A stretch of 21,354 bases of DNA from a virus, in IMG/VR virus record IMGVR_UViG_3300017763_000250, positions 1-21,354 of that record, one strand, 5' to 3'. A program made the translations under genes and the position numbers. Each line of letters begins with the position of its first letter. Position 1 is the first letter of the stretch. The notes beneath the pieces are model-generated. The model had not been told where the DNA came from, made no database searches, and saw nothing but the letters and a program-made list of their open reading frames with translations. Below are positions 1-5,449 of this stretch, piece by piece.

Positions 1-1
1 C

Positions 2-160
2 CTTTCATTTCTGCCATTTGACTGGGCTAAGGAAGCAGTCACAGATGGCTTTGCTGCTTTGGAAACTATGCCTCAGTGGTACAGCTATACTTTAGGAGTG
101 ATTGTAGCTAGTAGTTTTGCAGTAAGATCAGCAACAAAGTTTTTCGGAGGTAAGAAATGA
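2..160 (+). CDS. Holin, C-terminal part (cut by window edge)
   Basis: Frame 2 is open from the window edge to TGA at 158-160 and gives 52 residues. The visible part has an amphipathic stretch (PFDWAKEAV), then MPQWYSY, then a hydrophobic segment TLGVIVASSFAVRSA, then a short basic tail KFFGGKK. A last membrane helix preceded by W-Y and ended by a basic tail resembles three-TM holins of the gene-transfer-agent/phage type. It overlaps the endolysin start by 4 bases (ATGA), the usual holin-endolysin pairing. The inferred role is timed permeabilisation of the inner membrane to release the endolysin. The N-terminal helices lie outside the window, so the family call rests on the last helix and the context. 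Confidence 0.62.
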   Translation, partial: LSFLPFDWAKEAVTDGFAALETMPQWYSYTLGVIVASSFAVRSATKFFGGKK

Positions 161-618
161 CATTTAAATTAAGTGAAAGAAGTTTAGGTAGACTTGAAGG
201 TGTTGATAAAAGTTTAGTAGCTGTTGCTAAGTATGCAATTGGAATTACTAATGTTGATTTTGGGATACCAAACTTAGGTGGTCTTCGAACAATGGAGCAA
301 CAGCGTCAGCTTGTCGATAAGGGTGCATCTCAAACAATGAAGTCTAAGCATCTCGAAGGTATTGCTATAGATACAGTTGCTTATATTGGATCAAGAGTAT
401 CGTGGGAGTTAAATCTCTATGATGATATAGCTGATGCTATGAAAGAAGCTGCTAACGATATTGGTGTTCATGTTCGTTGGGGTGCAGCTTGGCACATCAA
501 TTCGATAGGTGAGTACGAAGGGTCAATGGAAGATGCAATGAATGAGTACATTGATCTTCGTAGATCGCAAGGAAGAAGACCATTTATAGATGCACCTCAT
601 TTTGAGTTAAGTGTTTAG
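157..618 (+). CDS. Endolysin, M15-type zinc L,D-/D,D-peptidase
   Basis: 153 aa. A zinc peptidase of the VanY/M15 type (T5 endolysin and phage L-alanyl-D-glutamate peptidase family) that cleaves peptide cross-links of peptidoglycan at lysis. The motif SKHLEGIAID at residues 63-72 supplies H65 and D72. The C-terminal APHFEL supplies H148. W112-H113 lies in the expected central region. The length matches single-domain M15 endolysins; there is no signal peptide, so export would need the upstream holin. The start is supported by GGAGG six bases upstream and by the 4-base overlap with the holin gene. It is the last plus-strand gene here and converges on the early operon, with stop codons overlapping at 615-618. 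Confidence 0.9.
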   Translation: MTFKLSERSLGRLEGVDKSLVAVAKYAIGITNVDFGIPNLGGLRTMEQQRQLVDKGASQTMKSKHLEGIAIDTVAYIGSRVSWELNLYDDIADAMKEAANDIGVHVRWGAAWHINSIGEYEGSMEDAMNEYIDLRRSQGRRPFIDAPHFELSV

Positions 619-794
619 ATATTAATACCTTCTGTTCTTAGCTTAGAAGTAAAACTTTTTAGTTCTTTTTTAGCAACCCAAAGATTTGTTTGCACATTAG
701 GATGAGCGTCTAATCTGTATAACTCATCTTGCCATTTATCTACTTCTCTTCGAAGAAACTTTAGTTCAACTTTCTGCGCCTCTGTAATTTGCAT
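615..794 (-). CDS. Small hypothetical protein, 59 aa
   Basis: The ORF starts MQITEAQKVELKFLRREV and ends RTEGINI. It is charged and helical with a heptad-like pattern (VELKFLRREVDKWQDELYRL), so a short coiled coil is likely. A good ribosome binding site (GAGGAAG) lies about 5 bases before the ATG at 794. The start lies inside the end of the upstream HTH-like gene (29-bp overlap), which suggests coupled translation. Its stop codon overlaps that of the convergent endolysin gene. It is the last gene of the minus-strand operon. I do not recognise the family. Confidence 0.7.
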   Translation of the reverse strand: MQITEAQKVELKFLRREVDKWQDELYRLDAHPNVQTNLWVAKKELKSFTSKLRTEGINI

Positions 795-1056
795 CGTACT
801 TCCTCACTGTTTTTGTACTTACACCTACAACCATAGCTGTTGAACTTACGCACCAACCTTTGCCTCTAAAGTAATGTATGTCTTCTATTTCTTTTTGAGA
901 CAGAGAGTTGTTACGCCAACCTTCTCCAGATGTTTTGATTATTGGTGTAGGTTTTGTAGGTTTGTTTGGAACTTTTGGCTCGATAGTATTCTTGTTTGTT
1001 TTAAGTCTAGCATTGCAAATCTTTGCATCTGCTTTCATTTTTTCAAGTGGTGTCAT
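766..1056 (-). CDS. Small protein with C-terminal helix-turn-helix-like segment
   Basis: 96 aa. The N-terminal third is basic (KMKADAKICNARLKTNKN). A Pro/Lys/Thr-rich linker follows (residues about 27-41, PKVPNKPTKPTP). The C-terminal part (about 50-90) reads like a resolvase-type HTH: helix LSQKEIEDIHYFRGKGW, turn, then VGVSTKTVRKY as a recognition helix. A DNA-binding role is inferred. AAGGAA lies before the ATG at 1056. An intrinsic terminator lies directly upstream of that site (1069-1097), so expression depends on read-through or on a promoter I cannot identify. No named family is recognised. Confidence 0.7.
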   Translation of the reverse strand: MTPLEKMKADAKICNARLKTNKNTIEPKVPNKPTKPTPIIKTSGEGWRNNSLSQKEIEDIHYFRGKGWCVSSTAMVVGVSTKTVRKYDANYRGAES

Positions 1057-1068
1057 TTATTATTCCTT

Positions 1069-1097
1069 AAAAAAAAAGACGCACCAAAAGGTGCGCC
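1069..1097 (-). terminator. Rho-independent terminator after the SSB-like gene
   Basis: On the minus strand GGCGCACC, loop TTTT, GGTGCGTC, followed by nine T. The stem is 8 bp with one G-T pair. It lies 65 bases after the SSB-like stop and ends just before the ribosome site of the next gene, so it separates the recombination genes from the two last small genes. Confidence 0.88.
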
Positions 1098-1106
1098 AGT
1101 TAAAGA

Positions 1107-1143
1107 GGGTTCTGCAAAACGGACTTGAGCAGTGTACGAACCC
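1107..1143 (-). other. Bulged stem-loop in the SSB-like 3' untranslated region
   Basis: GGGTTC (1107-1112) pairs with GAACCC (1138-1143), and TGC (1113-1115) pairs with GCA (1129-1131) inside, leaving a one-sided bulge gtgtac. It lies between the SSB-like stop and the terminator. It could protect the 3' end or form a small RNA body. No known RNA family is recognised. Confidence 0.4.
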
Positions 1144-1161
1144 CCAGAGAACATTCTTATA

Positions 1162-1536
1162 TTAAAATGGTATTGCATCATCTTTCAAGGTGTTTTCTGA
1201 ATTTGTTTCTTGTTTATCATTTGCTTGCTTATCACTGATTTGGAAACTCATATAAGGCTTATCATCTTTCATGCGTCTCCACCCTGCGATACGTTTGTCG
1301 CTTCCAATAGGTCCAGAGTAATCGGGAGCTGCATCATTGCCACGCTTATCATTGACAAACATTGCACCCATCTTTGTGTACATCTCAATAATTTCTGTGC
1401 CATCTCTTGTTTGATCTTTGACCAAGATTAATTTATGGTCAACACCCTCAACATTTACTTTGCCTTGAAGGATCATCTTTTGAGTAGGAAATGGTGTAAA
1501 GGCTGCGCCTCTGTTTGTATCGTCATATTCTGCCAT
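1162..1536 (-). CDS. SSB-like single-stranded DNA-binding protein with acidic DDAIPF tail
   Basis: 124 aa. The protein ends in LKDDAIPF, which matches the acidic C-terminal tip of bacterial SSBs (DDDIPF in E. coli). That tip recruits repair and replication proteins. The body (residues about 15-100, with VNVEGVDHKLILVKD, MGAMFVNDK, DYSGPIG, RIAGWRRMKDDKPYMSFQI) looks like the all-beta DUF736-like fold seen near phage recombination genes, not a canonical SSB; an OB-like fold is inferred. A flexible tail rich in K, Q, N, D and E links body and tip. AAAGGAG precedes the ATG. It follows the annealing protein and exonuclease in the same operon and is preceded by a 105-bp leader with a TTGTGCATTG motif and a hairpin. 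Confidence 0.75.
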   Translation of the reverse strand: MAEYDDTNRGAAFTPFPTQKMILQGKVNVEGVDHKLILVKDQTRDGTEIIEMYTKMGAMFVNDKRGNDAAPDYSGPIGSDKRIAGWRRMKDDKPYMSFQISDKQANDKQETNSENTLKDDAIPF

Positions 1537-1564
1537 GCTTCTGGCTCCTTTGTTAAAGTTATGT

Positions 1565-1591
1565 GAGGGGTTCTTGAGGAACCTGCCCCTC
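1565..1591 (-). other. Hairpin in the leader of the SSB-like gene
   Basis: GGTTC (1569-1573), loop ttgag, GAACC (1579-1583), extended by GAGG (1565-1568) with CCTC (1588-1591) across a four-base bulge. There is no T-tract on either strand, so this is not a terminator. It lies about 30 bases before the start codon on the minus strand and may be an RNA-stability or translation-control element. Confidence 0.45.
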
Positions 1592-1609
1592 GATCAGGTG
1601 GAAATATGC

Positions 1610-1634
1610 AAAGATTCAGGGTCAATGCACAACC
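1610..1634 (-). promoter_or_regulatory. TTGTGCATTG motif before the SSB-like gene
   Basis: The minus strand reads GGTTGTGCATTGAC at 1634-1621, directly downstream of the annealing-protein stop, followed by a stretch containing CTTTGCATATT. The decamer TTGTGCATTG also occurs in two plus-strand intergenic regions (6856-6865, 10233-10242). With TTGTGC as -35, CATATT lies 18 bases on. It could be a promoter giving the SSB-like gene its own transcript. Confidence 0.45.
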
Positions 1635-1641
1635 TCAAGAA

Positions 1642-2091
1642 TTACCAATTTGATTTACCTTTATTACTATCTGCTGCATATTTATTACCATCCATTTCAC
1701 CTAGGAAGACATCAGCATTACAGCCAATGTGCGACAGTGCTTTAGTAAGACCATCAGTGATAGCCATCTTCGGTGCATCCTCTGCCATACGACCTTTAGC
1801 TGCATCAAAGAACTTACGACATCCTGTGAATGGCCCAAAGGAATGATGGTTGTCTGTATGCCAGACAGTTACATGCGCTAGTACAGCACTGTCTCCGTTG
1901 CTAACAGATACAACTTCAGTTGTGTTGAACCAACCCCAACCCAAACCAATAGGTCCAAACTGTTCTGTCATCATTCTAACTTGGTACTGAGGATCAATGG
2001 CAGTAAATGATCTACTGCCAAAGCTAACTTGCTTCAGATATTTGGGGTCTGAAGCAGCTAGCTTGTTCCAAATGTCTAGTTTATTACTCAT
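1642..2091 (-). CDS. Single-strand DNA annealing protein (Rad52/Sak-like)
   Basis: 149 aa. Pairs complementary single strands in phage recombination, working on overhangs made by the exonuclease encoded just upstream. Family-like signs are the N-terminal core (QYQVRMMTEQFGPIGLGWGW, residues 36-54), strands around VLAHVTVWH, and the motif DAPKMAITDGLTKALSHIGC with NADVFLG (residues 105-131), as in Rad52-related phage annealing proteins. It is short compared with the usual 200 or more residues, so it is a minimal domain without the extended C-terminal region. AAAGGAGAACAAC precedes the ATG, and the start overlaps the exonuclease end by 8 bp. Erf-like is the alternative label; the exact subfamily needs profile comparison. 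Confidence 0.75.
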   Translation of the reverse strand: MSNKLDIWNKLAASDPKYLKQVSFGSRSFTAIDPQYQVRMMTEQFGPIGLGWGWFNTTEVVSVSNGDSAVLAHVTVWHTDNHHSFGPFTGCRKFFDAAKGRMAEDAPKMAITDGLTKALSHIGCNADVFLGEMDGNKYAADSNKGKSNW

Positions 2092-2869
2092 TGTTGTTCT
2101 CCTTTTTCCTTTTGGTTATTCTAAGTGATCCTTTTTTGTCTCGCTTGACGGAAAGGTAATCACAGTAGACTTCTCTTTCGTTAGCTCCGACCATTGACTT
2201 AAGGTCTTTCTTTGCATTTTCGAAAACTCTGTTCTGCTCATAACCTTGTATGTATGTAATGGCCGTATCGACAAACTGGTTGTCTGTTGTTGCGTCTCGT
2301 TTGACCATGTTGTCCACCGCAATGTAGTCATGCGAGAGTTGTTCCGTGTCAACGCCAATCGGCTCTTCATCCCGAAGCACGTAACCCCAGAAGTCCGACA
2401 CCACTGCCCACATAGAATTGAAATACTTCTCGTTGTATTCGACATATGTAGATTCCCATTTGCTGTTACCAAAGATGACAGATAGGTAAGCACCTTCTGC
2501 TTTTGCTAAGTGAGCGTACAGTTGTATCTGCGGCATGTATAATTTAATTACATCTTCCATTTTGTTGAAAGCATTTGTGTGCTTTGCTTCTACAATAGCT
2601 TTGTCCCACTGTGCATCGACAGTACCTTTTGCTGGAACTGAACCAATACGAGCTTGATATTCATATTGATGCTTAGAAAGAATACACTTCCTTTGCTGCT
2701 CGAACCAACTAAGGTTAAAGTCCTCAGTACAGATACCAAGCTGCACAGCAATGTTTGTTGTTAAATCTTCTGATAATTCTCTGCCAGTTTTTATTTGCCA
2801 TAGCTCTAGCCAGTGACCTTGCATAATCTTTACACAGTCCGAGCCACCTATGAAACCTTTGCGGTTCAT
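2084..2869 (-). CDS. YqaJ/lambda-type exonuclease (PD-(D/E)XK)
   Basis: 261 aa. A 5'-3' double-strand exonuclease that makes 3' overhangs for the annealing protein. The N-terminus FIGGSD (residues 6-11) is the usual YqaJ opening. A helix with conserved G45 and E49 follows. The active site is GTVDA (D85) plus VEAKH (E94, K96). The helix YMPQIQLYAHLA (111-122) is the conserved Q-x-Q-x-Y helix of this superfamily. The C-terminus is basic (KRKKENNN). The ribosome site is AAAGGAGAACAAC. The promoter/operator at 2896-2924 lies directly upstream, so the exonuclease-annealing pair can be transcribed separately from the genes before it. Confidence 0.88.
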   Translation of the reverse strand: MNRKGFIGGSDCVKIMQGHWLELWQIKTGRELSEDLTTNIAVQLGICTEDFNLSWFEQQRKCILSKHQYEYQARIGSVPAKGTVDAQWDKAIVEAKHTNAFNKMEDVIKLYMPQIQLYAHLAKAEGAYLSVIFGNSKWESTYVEYNEKYFNSMWAVVSDFWGYVLRDEEPIGVDTEQLSHDYIAVDNMVKRDATTDNQFVDTAITYIQGYEQNRVFENAKKDLKSMVGANEREVYCDYLSVKRDKKGSLRITKRKKENNNE

Positions 2870-2895
2870 GTTGTTCTCCTTTATTTATAATGGTT

Positions 2896-2924
2896 AGACT
2901 ACTGCATTAGTGCAGTATGGTCAA
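2896..2924 (-). promoter_or_regulatory. Promoter with embedded operator before the exonuclease gene
   Basis: On the minus strand TTGACC (2924-2919), 17-bp spacer, TAGTCT (2901-2896). The spacer is almost filled by an 18-bp perfect palindrome, TACTGCA-TTAG-TGCAGTA (2900-2917). A protein bound there would block RNA polymerase. Related sites occur at 4333-4350 and 5455-5472. The -35 overlaps the stop codon of the upstream gene. The -10 is weak; TTATAAAT further down is off-spacing. Confidence 0.6.
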
Positions 2925-3196
2925 CCAATATTTATACTGCCGTTAGGTTTGTTATACTTTTCAAAGTCCGATGGTTTGCAATAGCCAAGTTTAATTAGTT
3001 CTTTCTTTAGCTTACCTCGAAGCCAATCCTCTCCAACATGCTCACCGTTTACAATGCGGTTAGCATTGATGCGGTATCCATCAACTTGATAGTTTGATTT
3101 CTTGTATTCTTTGAGTGCTGACACTGAGCTGTTGGCTTTGGCAATGTGTGCATTCCAGACATTTGCTTTGATTGCTTTATGTGTAACATTCTTCAT
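2921..3196 (-). CDS. Hypothetical protein, 91 aa
   Basis: Basic and soluble: N-terminal helix (THKAIKANVWNAHIAKANSSVSALKEYKK), then YRINANRIVNGEHVGEDWLRGKLKKELIKLGY, ending NKPNGSINIG. There is no membrane segment or metal motif. A strong ribosome site AAGGAGAACAAC precedes the ATG at 3196. The start overlaps the upstream gene by 20 bp, and its stop lies in the exonuclease promoter. It sits between nuclease genes; a DNA-related role is only suggested by position. Confidence 0.75.
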   Translation of the reverse strand: MKNVTHKAIKANVWNAHIAKANSSVSALKEYKKSNYQVDGYRINANRIVNGEHVGEDWLRGKLKKELIKLGYCKPSDFEKYNKPNGSINIG

Positions 3197-3488
3197 GTTG
3201 TTCTCCTTGTATTTCTACTCTTTTCATTTTCTTTATTTTAAAGAATCCATTATACTCTGGGTGCAAGTGCATAAAGTATCTGGCGTATAGCGCAATGTAG
3301 TCATTGCTTATTTTAAAATCACCACCTTTTGTTTCGATACTAGTTTCCCATCTAATTCTATTAACAACAAGCCATGCACTTAGTCTGTTGTGTCCTCGAT
3401 TGATTGCTCTGAAAGTAAACTCTTCGAACAATCCAAATACATGTGGGTTTTGCTTGTGCCATTCCCACCACTTCTGTTTAAGATTCAT
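3177..3488 (-). CDS. Conserved phage hypothetical (W-NPHV-LF, RWET, YARYFM family)
   Basis: 103 aa. The pattern WWEWHKQNPHVFGLFEEFT (residues 7-25), then NRGHNRLSAWLVVNRIRWET, then ISNDYIALYARYFMHLHPE and GFFKIKKMKR, is one I associate with a widespread uncharacterised phage/prophage family next to recombination and replication genes. No catalytic motif is evident. Conserved aromatic and basic positions suggest a small compact, perhaps nucleic-acid-contacting, fold (inference). The ribosome site GGAGAACAGAG precedes the ATG, which overlaps the resolvase gene end by 11 bp. Confidence 0.8.
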   Translation of the reverse strand: MNLKQKWWEWHKQNPHVFGLFEEFTFRAINRGHNRLSAWLVVNRIRWETSIETKGGDFKISNDYIALYARYFMHLHPEYNGFFKIKKMKRVEIQGEQHEECYT

Positions 3489-3804
3489 CTCTGTTCTCCA
3501 TTAGTTTTATAAATCTGTCACCACTCATGATGACTATTGTTTGCGGTTGTCCAGTCCGCCTTTTATAGAAAGCAATGTCTCTGCCTTCTAATACTTTGAA
3601 TGGGCTAGGGAAGTTAGACTTGTCTCTGTACTTTACTTCTCCCACCAATTCTTCTCCGTTGAGTTCGAGCTTGATGTCTCCTGAATACTCGCCTCCCAAA
3701 CTGCCCGAGAGGGGTTGCCTTTTCGCTTCGATGCCCGCTTTTTCGAGCCAGTGAACAAACCACTTTTCGTGGTAAGTTCCTTTGTTTTTGTTACGGTTTG
3801 CCAT
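3478..3804 (-). CDS. PD-(D/E)XK Holliday-junction-resolvase-like nuclease
   Basis: 108 aa. Shows the archaeal Hjc/VRR-type layout: N-terminal KGTYHEKW with E13, AGIEAKRQPLSGSLGGEYSGDIKL with D43 (residues 24-46), then LVGEVKYR with E56 and K58. The RxPLSG-GG-GDI block is typical of phage members. The inferred role is resolving branched recombination or replication DNA before packaging. SD GAGGAAG with a four-base gap supports this ATG. It belongs functionally with the exonuclease, annealing protein and SSB-like gene downstream. The exact substrate is not shown by sequence. Confidence 0.82.
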   Translation of the reverse strand: MANRNKNKGTYHEKWFVHWLEKAGIEAKRQPLSGSLGGEYSGDIKLELNGEELVGEVKYRDKSNFPSPFKVLEGRDIAFYKRRTGQPQTIVIMSGDRFIKLMENRDES

Positions 3805-3953
3805 TTATCTTCCTCATAACAGTTGAGGCATACATACCAATGCTTCTCCATTGTACGGCCTGAGTTTCTTTTTAATATTGCAACGAACCAATTTGTTTTA
3901 ATCTGACACGCTATACAAGTTGCCGACTTCCCTTTTCGTAACTTCGATGTCAT
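3633..3953 (-). CDS. Possible small zinc-ribbon protein (doubtful 3' half)
   Basis: 106 codons. The first 50 residues have two Cys pairs, TCIACQ (C13, C16) and YVCLNCYEE (C42, C45), separated by about 25 residues and spanning the otherwise empty 93-bp gap between the HTH gene and the resolvase gene. That is a plausible four-Cys zinc ribbon. The rest (about 57 codons) overlaps the resolvase in another frame and is Ser/Thr/Lys-rich, as a shadow frame would be. The SD is weak (AGGA two bases before ATG). It could be a real overlapping gene, or a short gene whose stop is lost or misread. Confidence 0.3.
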   Translation of the reverse strand: MTSKLRKGKSATCIACQIKTNWFVAILKRNSGRTMEKHWYVCLNCYEEDKWQTVTKTKELTTKSGLFTGSKKRASKRKGNPSRAVWEASIQETSSSNSTEKNWWEK

Positions 3954-4176
3954 ATCCTAAAGCATCCAACCAACAAATTAACATAAACCCAGAGGGAATA
4001 CGCTTGTGCGCTTCCCACTTATGAATGAGTGAAGAAGTGCAACCTATTTTATGAGCTAATGACTCTTGGCTTAAACCTTGCTCGAATCGAGCTTCGATCA
4101 ACAGGCTTATTAGCTTCTCGTAGTCCTTTGGTATGCTCACTGGCTTTTTGTATCGAGTTAAGTTCTTCGATAACAT
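3898..4176 (-). CDS. XRE-family helix-turn-helix regulator
   Basis: 92 aa. Cro/CI-type HTH at residues about 19-76: LISLLIEARFEQGLSQESLAH, turn KIGCTSSLIHKWEAHKRIP, then SGFMLICWLDALGYDIEV. L-S-Q-E-S-L-A and I-H-K-W-E are the classic XRE positions. No dimerisation or protease-cleavage domain follows, so it is Cro-sized. The start is uncertain: ATG 4176 lacks a clear SD, and GTG 4140 is an alternative. Either way it overlaps the preceding HTH gene by 92-128 bp in another frame. It is a candidate repressor or activator for the palindromic operators in this operon. Confidence 0.82.
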   Translation of the reverse strand: MLSKNLTRYKKPVSIPKDYEKLISLLIEARFEQGLSQESLAHKIGCTSSLIHKWEAHKRIPSGFMLICWLDALGYDIEVTKREVGNLYSVSD

Positions 4177-4333
4177 TGATTACTTTCACAGCTGTATCGT
4201 ATCTAAGTTCTGTATTACCATTGACTGTTCTATAATATGTTGAGGTAGGAATCTCAGCACGTTTAAAACATTTGAGCAAGGAGACATCAATCTCCTCTGC
4301 TCGATCTTGTAAATAGTTTAGATATGATTTCAT
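4049..4333 (-). CDS. HTH-containing regulator, possibly leaderless
   Basis: 94 aa. MKSYLNYLQDRAEEIDVS, then LLKCFKRAEIPTSTYYRTVNGNTELRYDTAVKVINVIEEL reads as a lambda-repressor-like HTH; the recognition helix is probably PTSTYYRTVNG (residues about 29-40). The basic tail (REANKPVDRSSIRARFKPRV) lies in the region shared with the XRE gene. I chose ATG 4333 because the codons upstream belong to the end of the zinc gene. No SD precedes it. A palindromic operator (4333-4350) touches the start codon, and a promoter at 4340-4369 would put the transcript start at or next to the ATG. This fits an autoregulated repressor. Confidence 0.72.
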   Translation of the reverse strand: MKSYLNYLQDRAEEIDVSLLKCFKRAEIPTSTYYRTVNGNTELRYDTAVKVINVIEELNSIQKASEHTKGLREANKPVDRSSIRARFKPRVISS

Positions 4334-4369
4334 ACTGCACTTATGCAGAAAAATCATCGTACTCGTCAA
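4333..4369 (-). promoter_or_regulatory. Promoter and operator at the HTH gene start
   Basis: On the minus strand TTGACG (4369-4364), 18-bp spacer, CATAAG (4345-4340). The near-palindrome TACTGCA-CTTA-TGCAGAA (plus strand 4333-4350) covers the -10 and the predicted start of transcription. It overlaps the stop of the zinc-protein gene and abuts the HTH gene ATG. It matches the operator in the exonuclease promoter at 12 of 14 arm positions or better. Confidence 0.55.
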
Positions 4370-4526
4370 TAGGCATTGCTCCAAAGCCATCACATTCATA
4401 GCAATCATCCCAAACAGAATCTATATATCCAATATCTCTACCAAAGTTATGAGGCGTGGGCGCATCATATTCAATACGCCCTTCACCTTCACAAGTTTCA
4501 CATATTTTAATAGGGGACTTCATCAT
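4341..4526 (-). CDS. Small DnaJ-type zinc-finger protein
   Basis: 61 aa from ATG 4526. Two CxxCxGxG repeats: CETCEGEG (residues 9-16) and CYECDGFG (42-49), the zinc-binding repeat of DnaJ. The region between has NFGRDIGYIDSVW. The C-terminus is acidic (DEYDDFSA). With no J domain, it is probably a small zinc-stabilised adaptor or nucleic-acid/protein-binding factor. The longer frame from 4577 would overlap the upstream gene by 71 bp, so I prefer the ATG at 4526 (or 4523, in frame). Its last codons form part of the operator of the next gene. Confidence 0.72.
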   Translation of the reverse strand: MMKSPIKICETCEGEGRIEYDAPTPHNFGRDIGYIDSVWDDCYECDGFGAMPIDEYDDFSA

Positions 4527-4731
4527 CAATACTTTCTTTACTGAGGTTATAGTTTTCTTCCCATGCTCGTTCAGCACGTTCTACAAACTTATCATAGTTA
4601 AAGTTTCGATTGGTAGCTTTCAGTTCATCAGCAACATACTTGATAGCTGTTGCCCAGCTAAGATGCGGAGCAATCTTATCTGCAATAAACTCATAATCTC
4701 TGCGTGTAAATCTAGGTGTTGATCTAGTCAT
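4507..4731 (-). CDS. Conserved phage hypothetical (FTRRDYEFIAD family)
   Basis: 74 aa. Starts MTRSTPRFTRRDYEFIADKIAPHL, then ATAIKYVADELKATNRNFNYDKFVERAERAWEENY. The pattern F-T-R-x-D-Y-x-x-I-A-D ... F-x-x-D-K-F-x-x-R-A is one I know from many alphaproteobacterial phages and prophages without assigned function. It is predicted all-helical. AAGGA precedes the start, which overlaps the previous stop by one base (TAATG), so translation is likely coupled. Confidence 0.8.
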   Translation of the reverse strand: MTRSTPRFTRRDYEFIADKIAPHLSWATAIKYVADELKATNRNFNYDKFVERAERAWEENYNLSKESIDDEVPY

Positions 4732-5087
4732 TAGTCCATCCTTACTGCATAGTGTTCTGATCCAGTTGGTATTCCCATTACTGAGTAGGGATAGAAATAA
4801 ACTGTTCCATCTCTAGTTTCCCAAGTCATGTATGGATACATAGGTTCATCCTCTGGGTATCGATAAACACCTTCAGCATCTATCTCTCCACCAAGAGAGT
4901 TGTCTTTTACTGACATACCTGCTCTTCGTTTATATGAATTATCAAGATGATCAATTAAGTTTTCTTCTGCGCCAAAAGCATGACGCAGGTTCCATTCAAC
5001 TACCCATATTGGTACATACCCACCTGTTGCCCACATATCATGGGTACTCATTTCTGGGTATCGTTTCTTATCATATGTTATCTGCAT
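4731..5087 (-). CDS. Hypothetical protein, 118 aa
   Basis: Aromatic-rich: MQITYDKKRYPEMSTHDMWATGGYVPIWVVEWNLRHAFG, then an acidic middle, then PEDEPMYPYMTWETRDGTVYFYPYSVMGIP and a C-terminus HYAVRMD. It is likely a small globular protein with beta structure. No catalytic motif or membrane helix is evident. AAAGGAGAGCAATA precedes the ATG; its start overlaps the stop of the 40-aa gene by one base. The family is not recognised. Confidence 0.75.
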   Translation of the reverse strand: MQITYDKKRYPEMSTHDMWATGGYVPIWVVEWNLRHAFGAEENLIDHLDNSYKRRAGMSVKDNSLGGEIDAEGVYRYPEDEPMYPYMTWETRDGTVYFYPYSVMGIPTGSEHYAVRMD

Positions 5088-5209
5088 TATTGCTCTCCTT
5101 TATTATCATCTGAGGTAATTATAATTACTTTCTCATCGAGCCAAGACTTAGCTTCTTTGCCAAGTTCTTTTTCTAATGCTTTGCGTACTTCTTTTTGAAG
5201 TGTTTTCAT
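5087..5209 (-). CDS. Very small protein, 40 aa
   Basis: Sequence MKTLQKEVRKALEKEL, GKEAKSWLDEKVIIIT, SDDNKGEQ. A charged helix followed by a short strand (KVIIIT). TAGGAGAACAAAA precedes the ATG, and the gene is tiled at both ends: 4-bp ATGA overlap with the gene before and 1-bp TAATG overlap with the gene after. That packing and the conserved ribosome site support a real gene although it is short. The function is unknown. Confidence 0.68.
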   Translation of the reverse strand: MKTLQKEVRKALEKELGKEAKSWLDEKVIIITSDDNKGEQ

Positions 5210-5430
5210 TTTTGTTCTCCTAAGTTTTGTGGCCTTATCTTTGGCCTGATTAATTTTGAATGTACTTCACTTACGTCACACCATCCAGCTTCAGCATTGA
5301 TTTGATCATAGAGTGAGTCGTTTTGCATAAGCACACTCCAACAATCATTTTCATTTTCAAACCAAATCTTTGCGTCAAGTTGATGTCCATCTATTACATA
5401 AGCTATAGTTAGTAGAGTAAAGAACTCCAT
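5206..5430 (-). CDS. Hypothetical protein, 74 aa
   Basis: From ATG 5430: MEFFTLLTIAYVIDGHQLDAKIWFENENDCWSVL, then a C-terminus with KLIRPKIRPQNLGEQK. Looks like a small alpha/beta protein with a hydrophobic first strand. I prefer ATG 5430 (AAAGGA six bases before it) over the in-frame TTG at 5445. It is the first gene after the operator-containing promoter at 5450-5479 and opens the second block of the early operon. The family is not recognised. Confidence 0.72.
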   Translation of the reverse strand: MEFFTLLTIAYVIDGHQLDAKIWFENENDCWSVLMQNDSLYDQINAEAGWCDVSEVHSKLIRPKIRPQNLGEQK

Positions 5431-5449
5431 TACGTTTCCTTTCAAATAG

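Noticed and set aside
1107-1145. tRNA-like fragment (GGTTC...GAACC)
   Set aside because: No acceptor stem, anticodon arm or cloverleaf spacing; only one bulged stem.
4743-4749. Additional TACTGCA half-site (and another at 6180)
   Set aside because: Only one arm matches and the spacing partner is absent, so not counted as operators.
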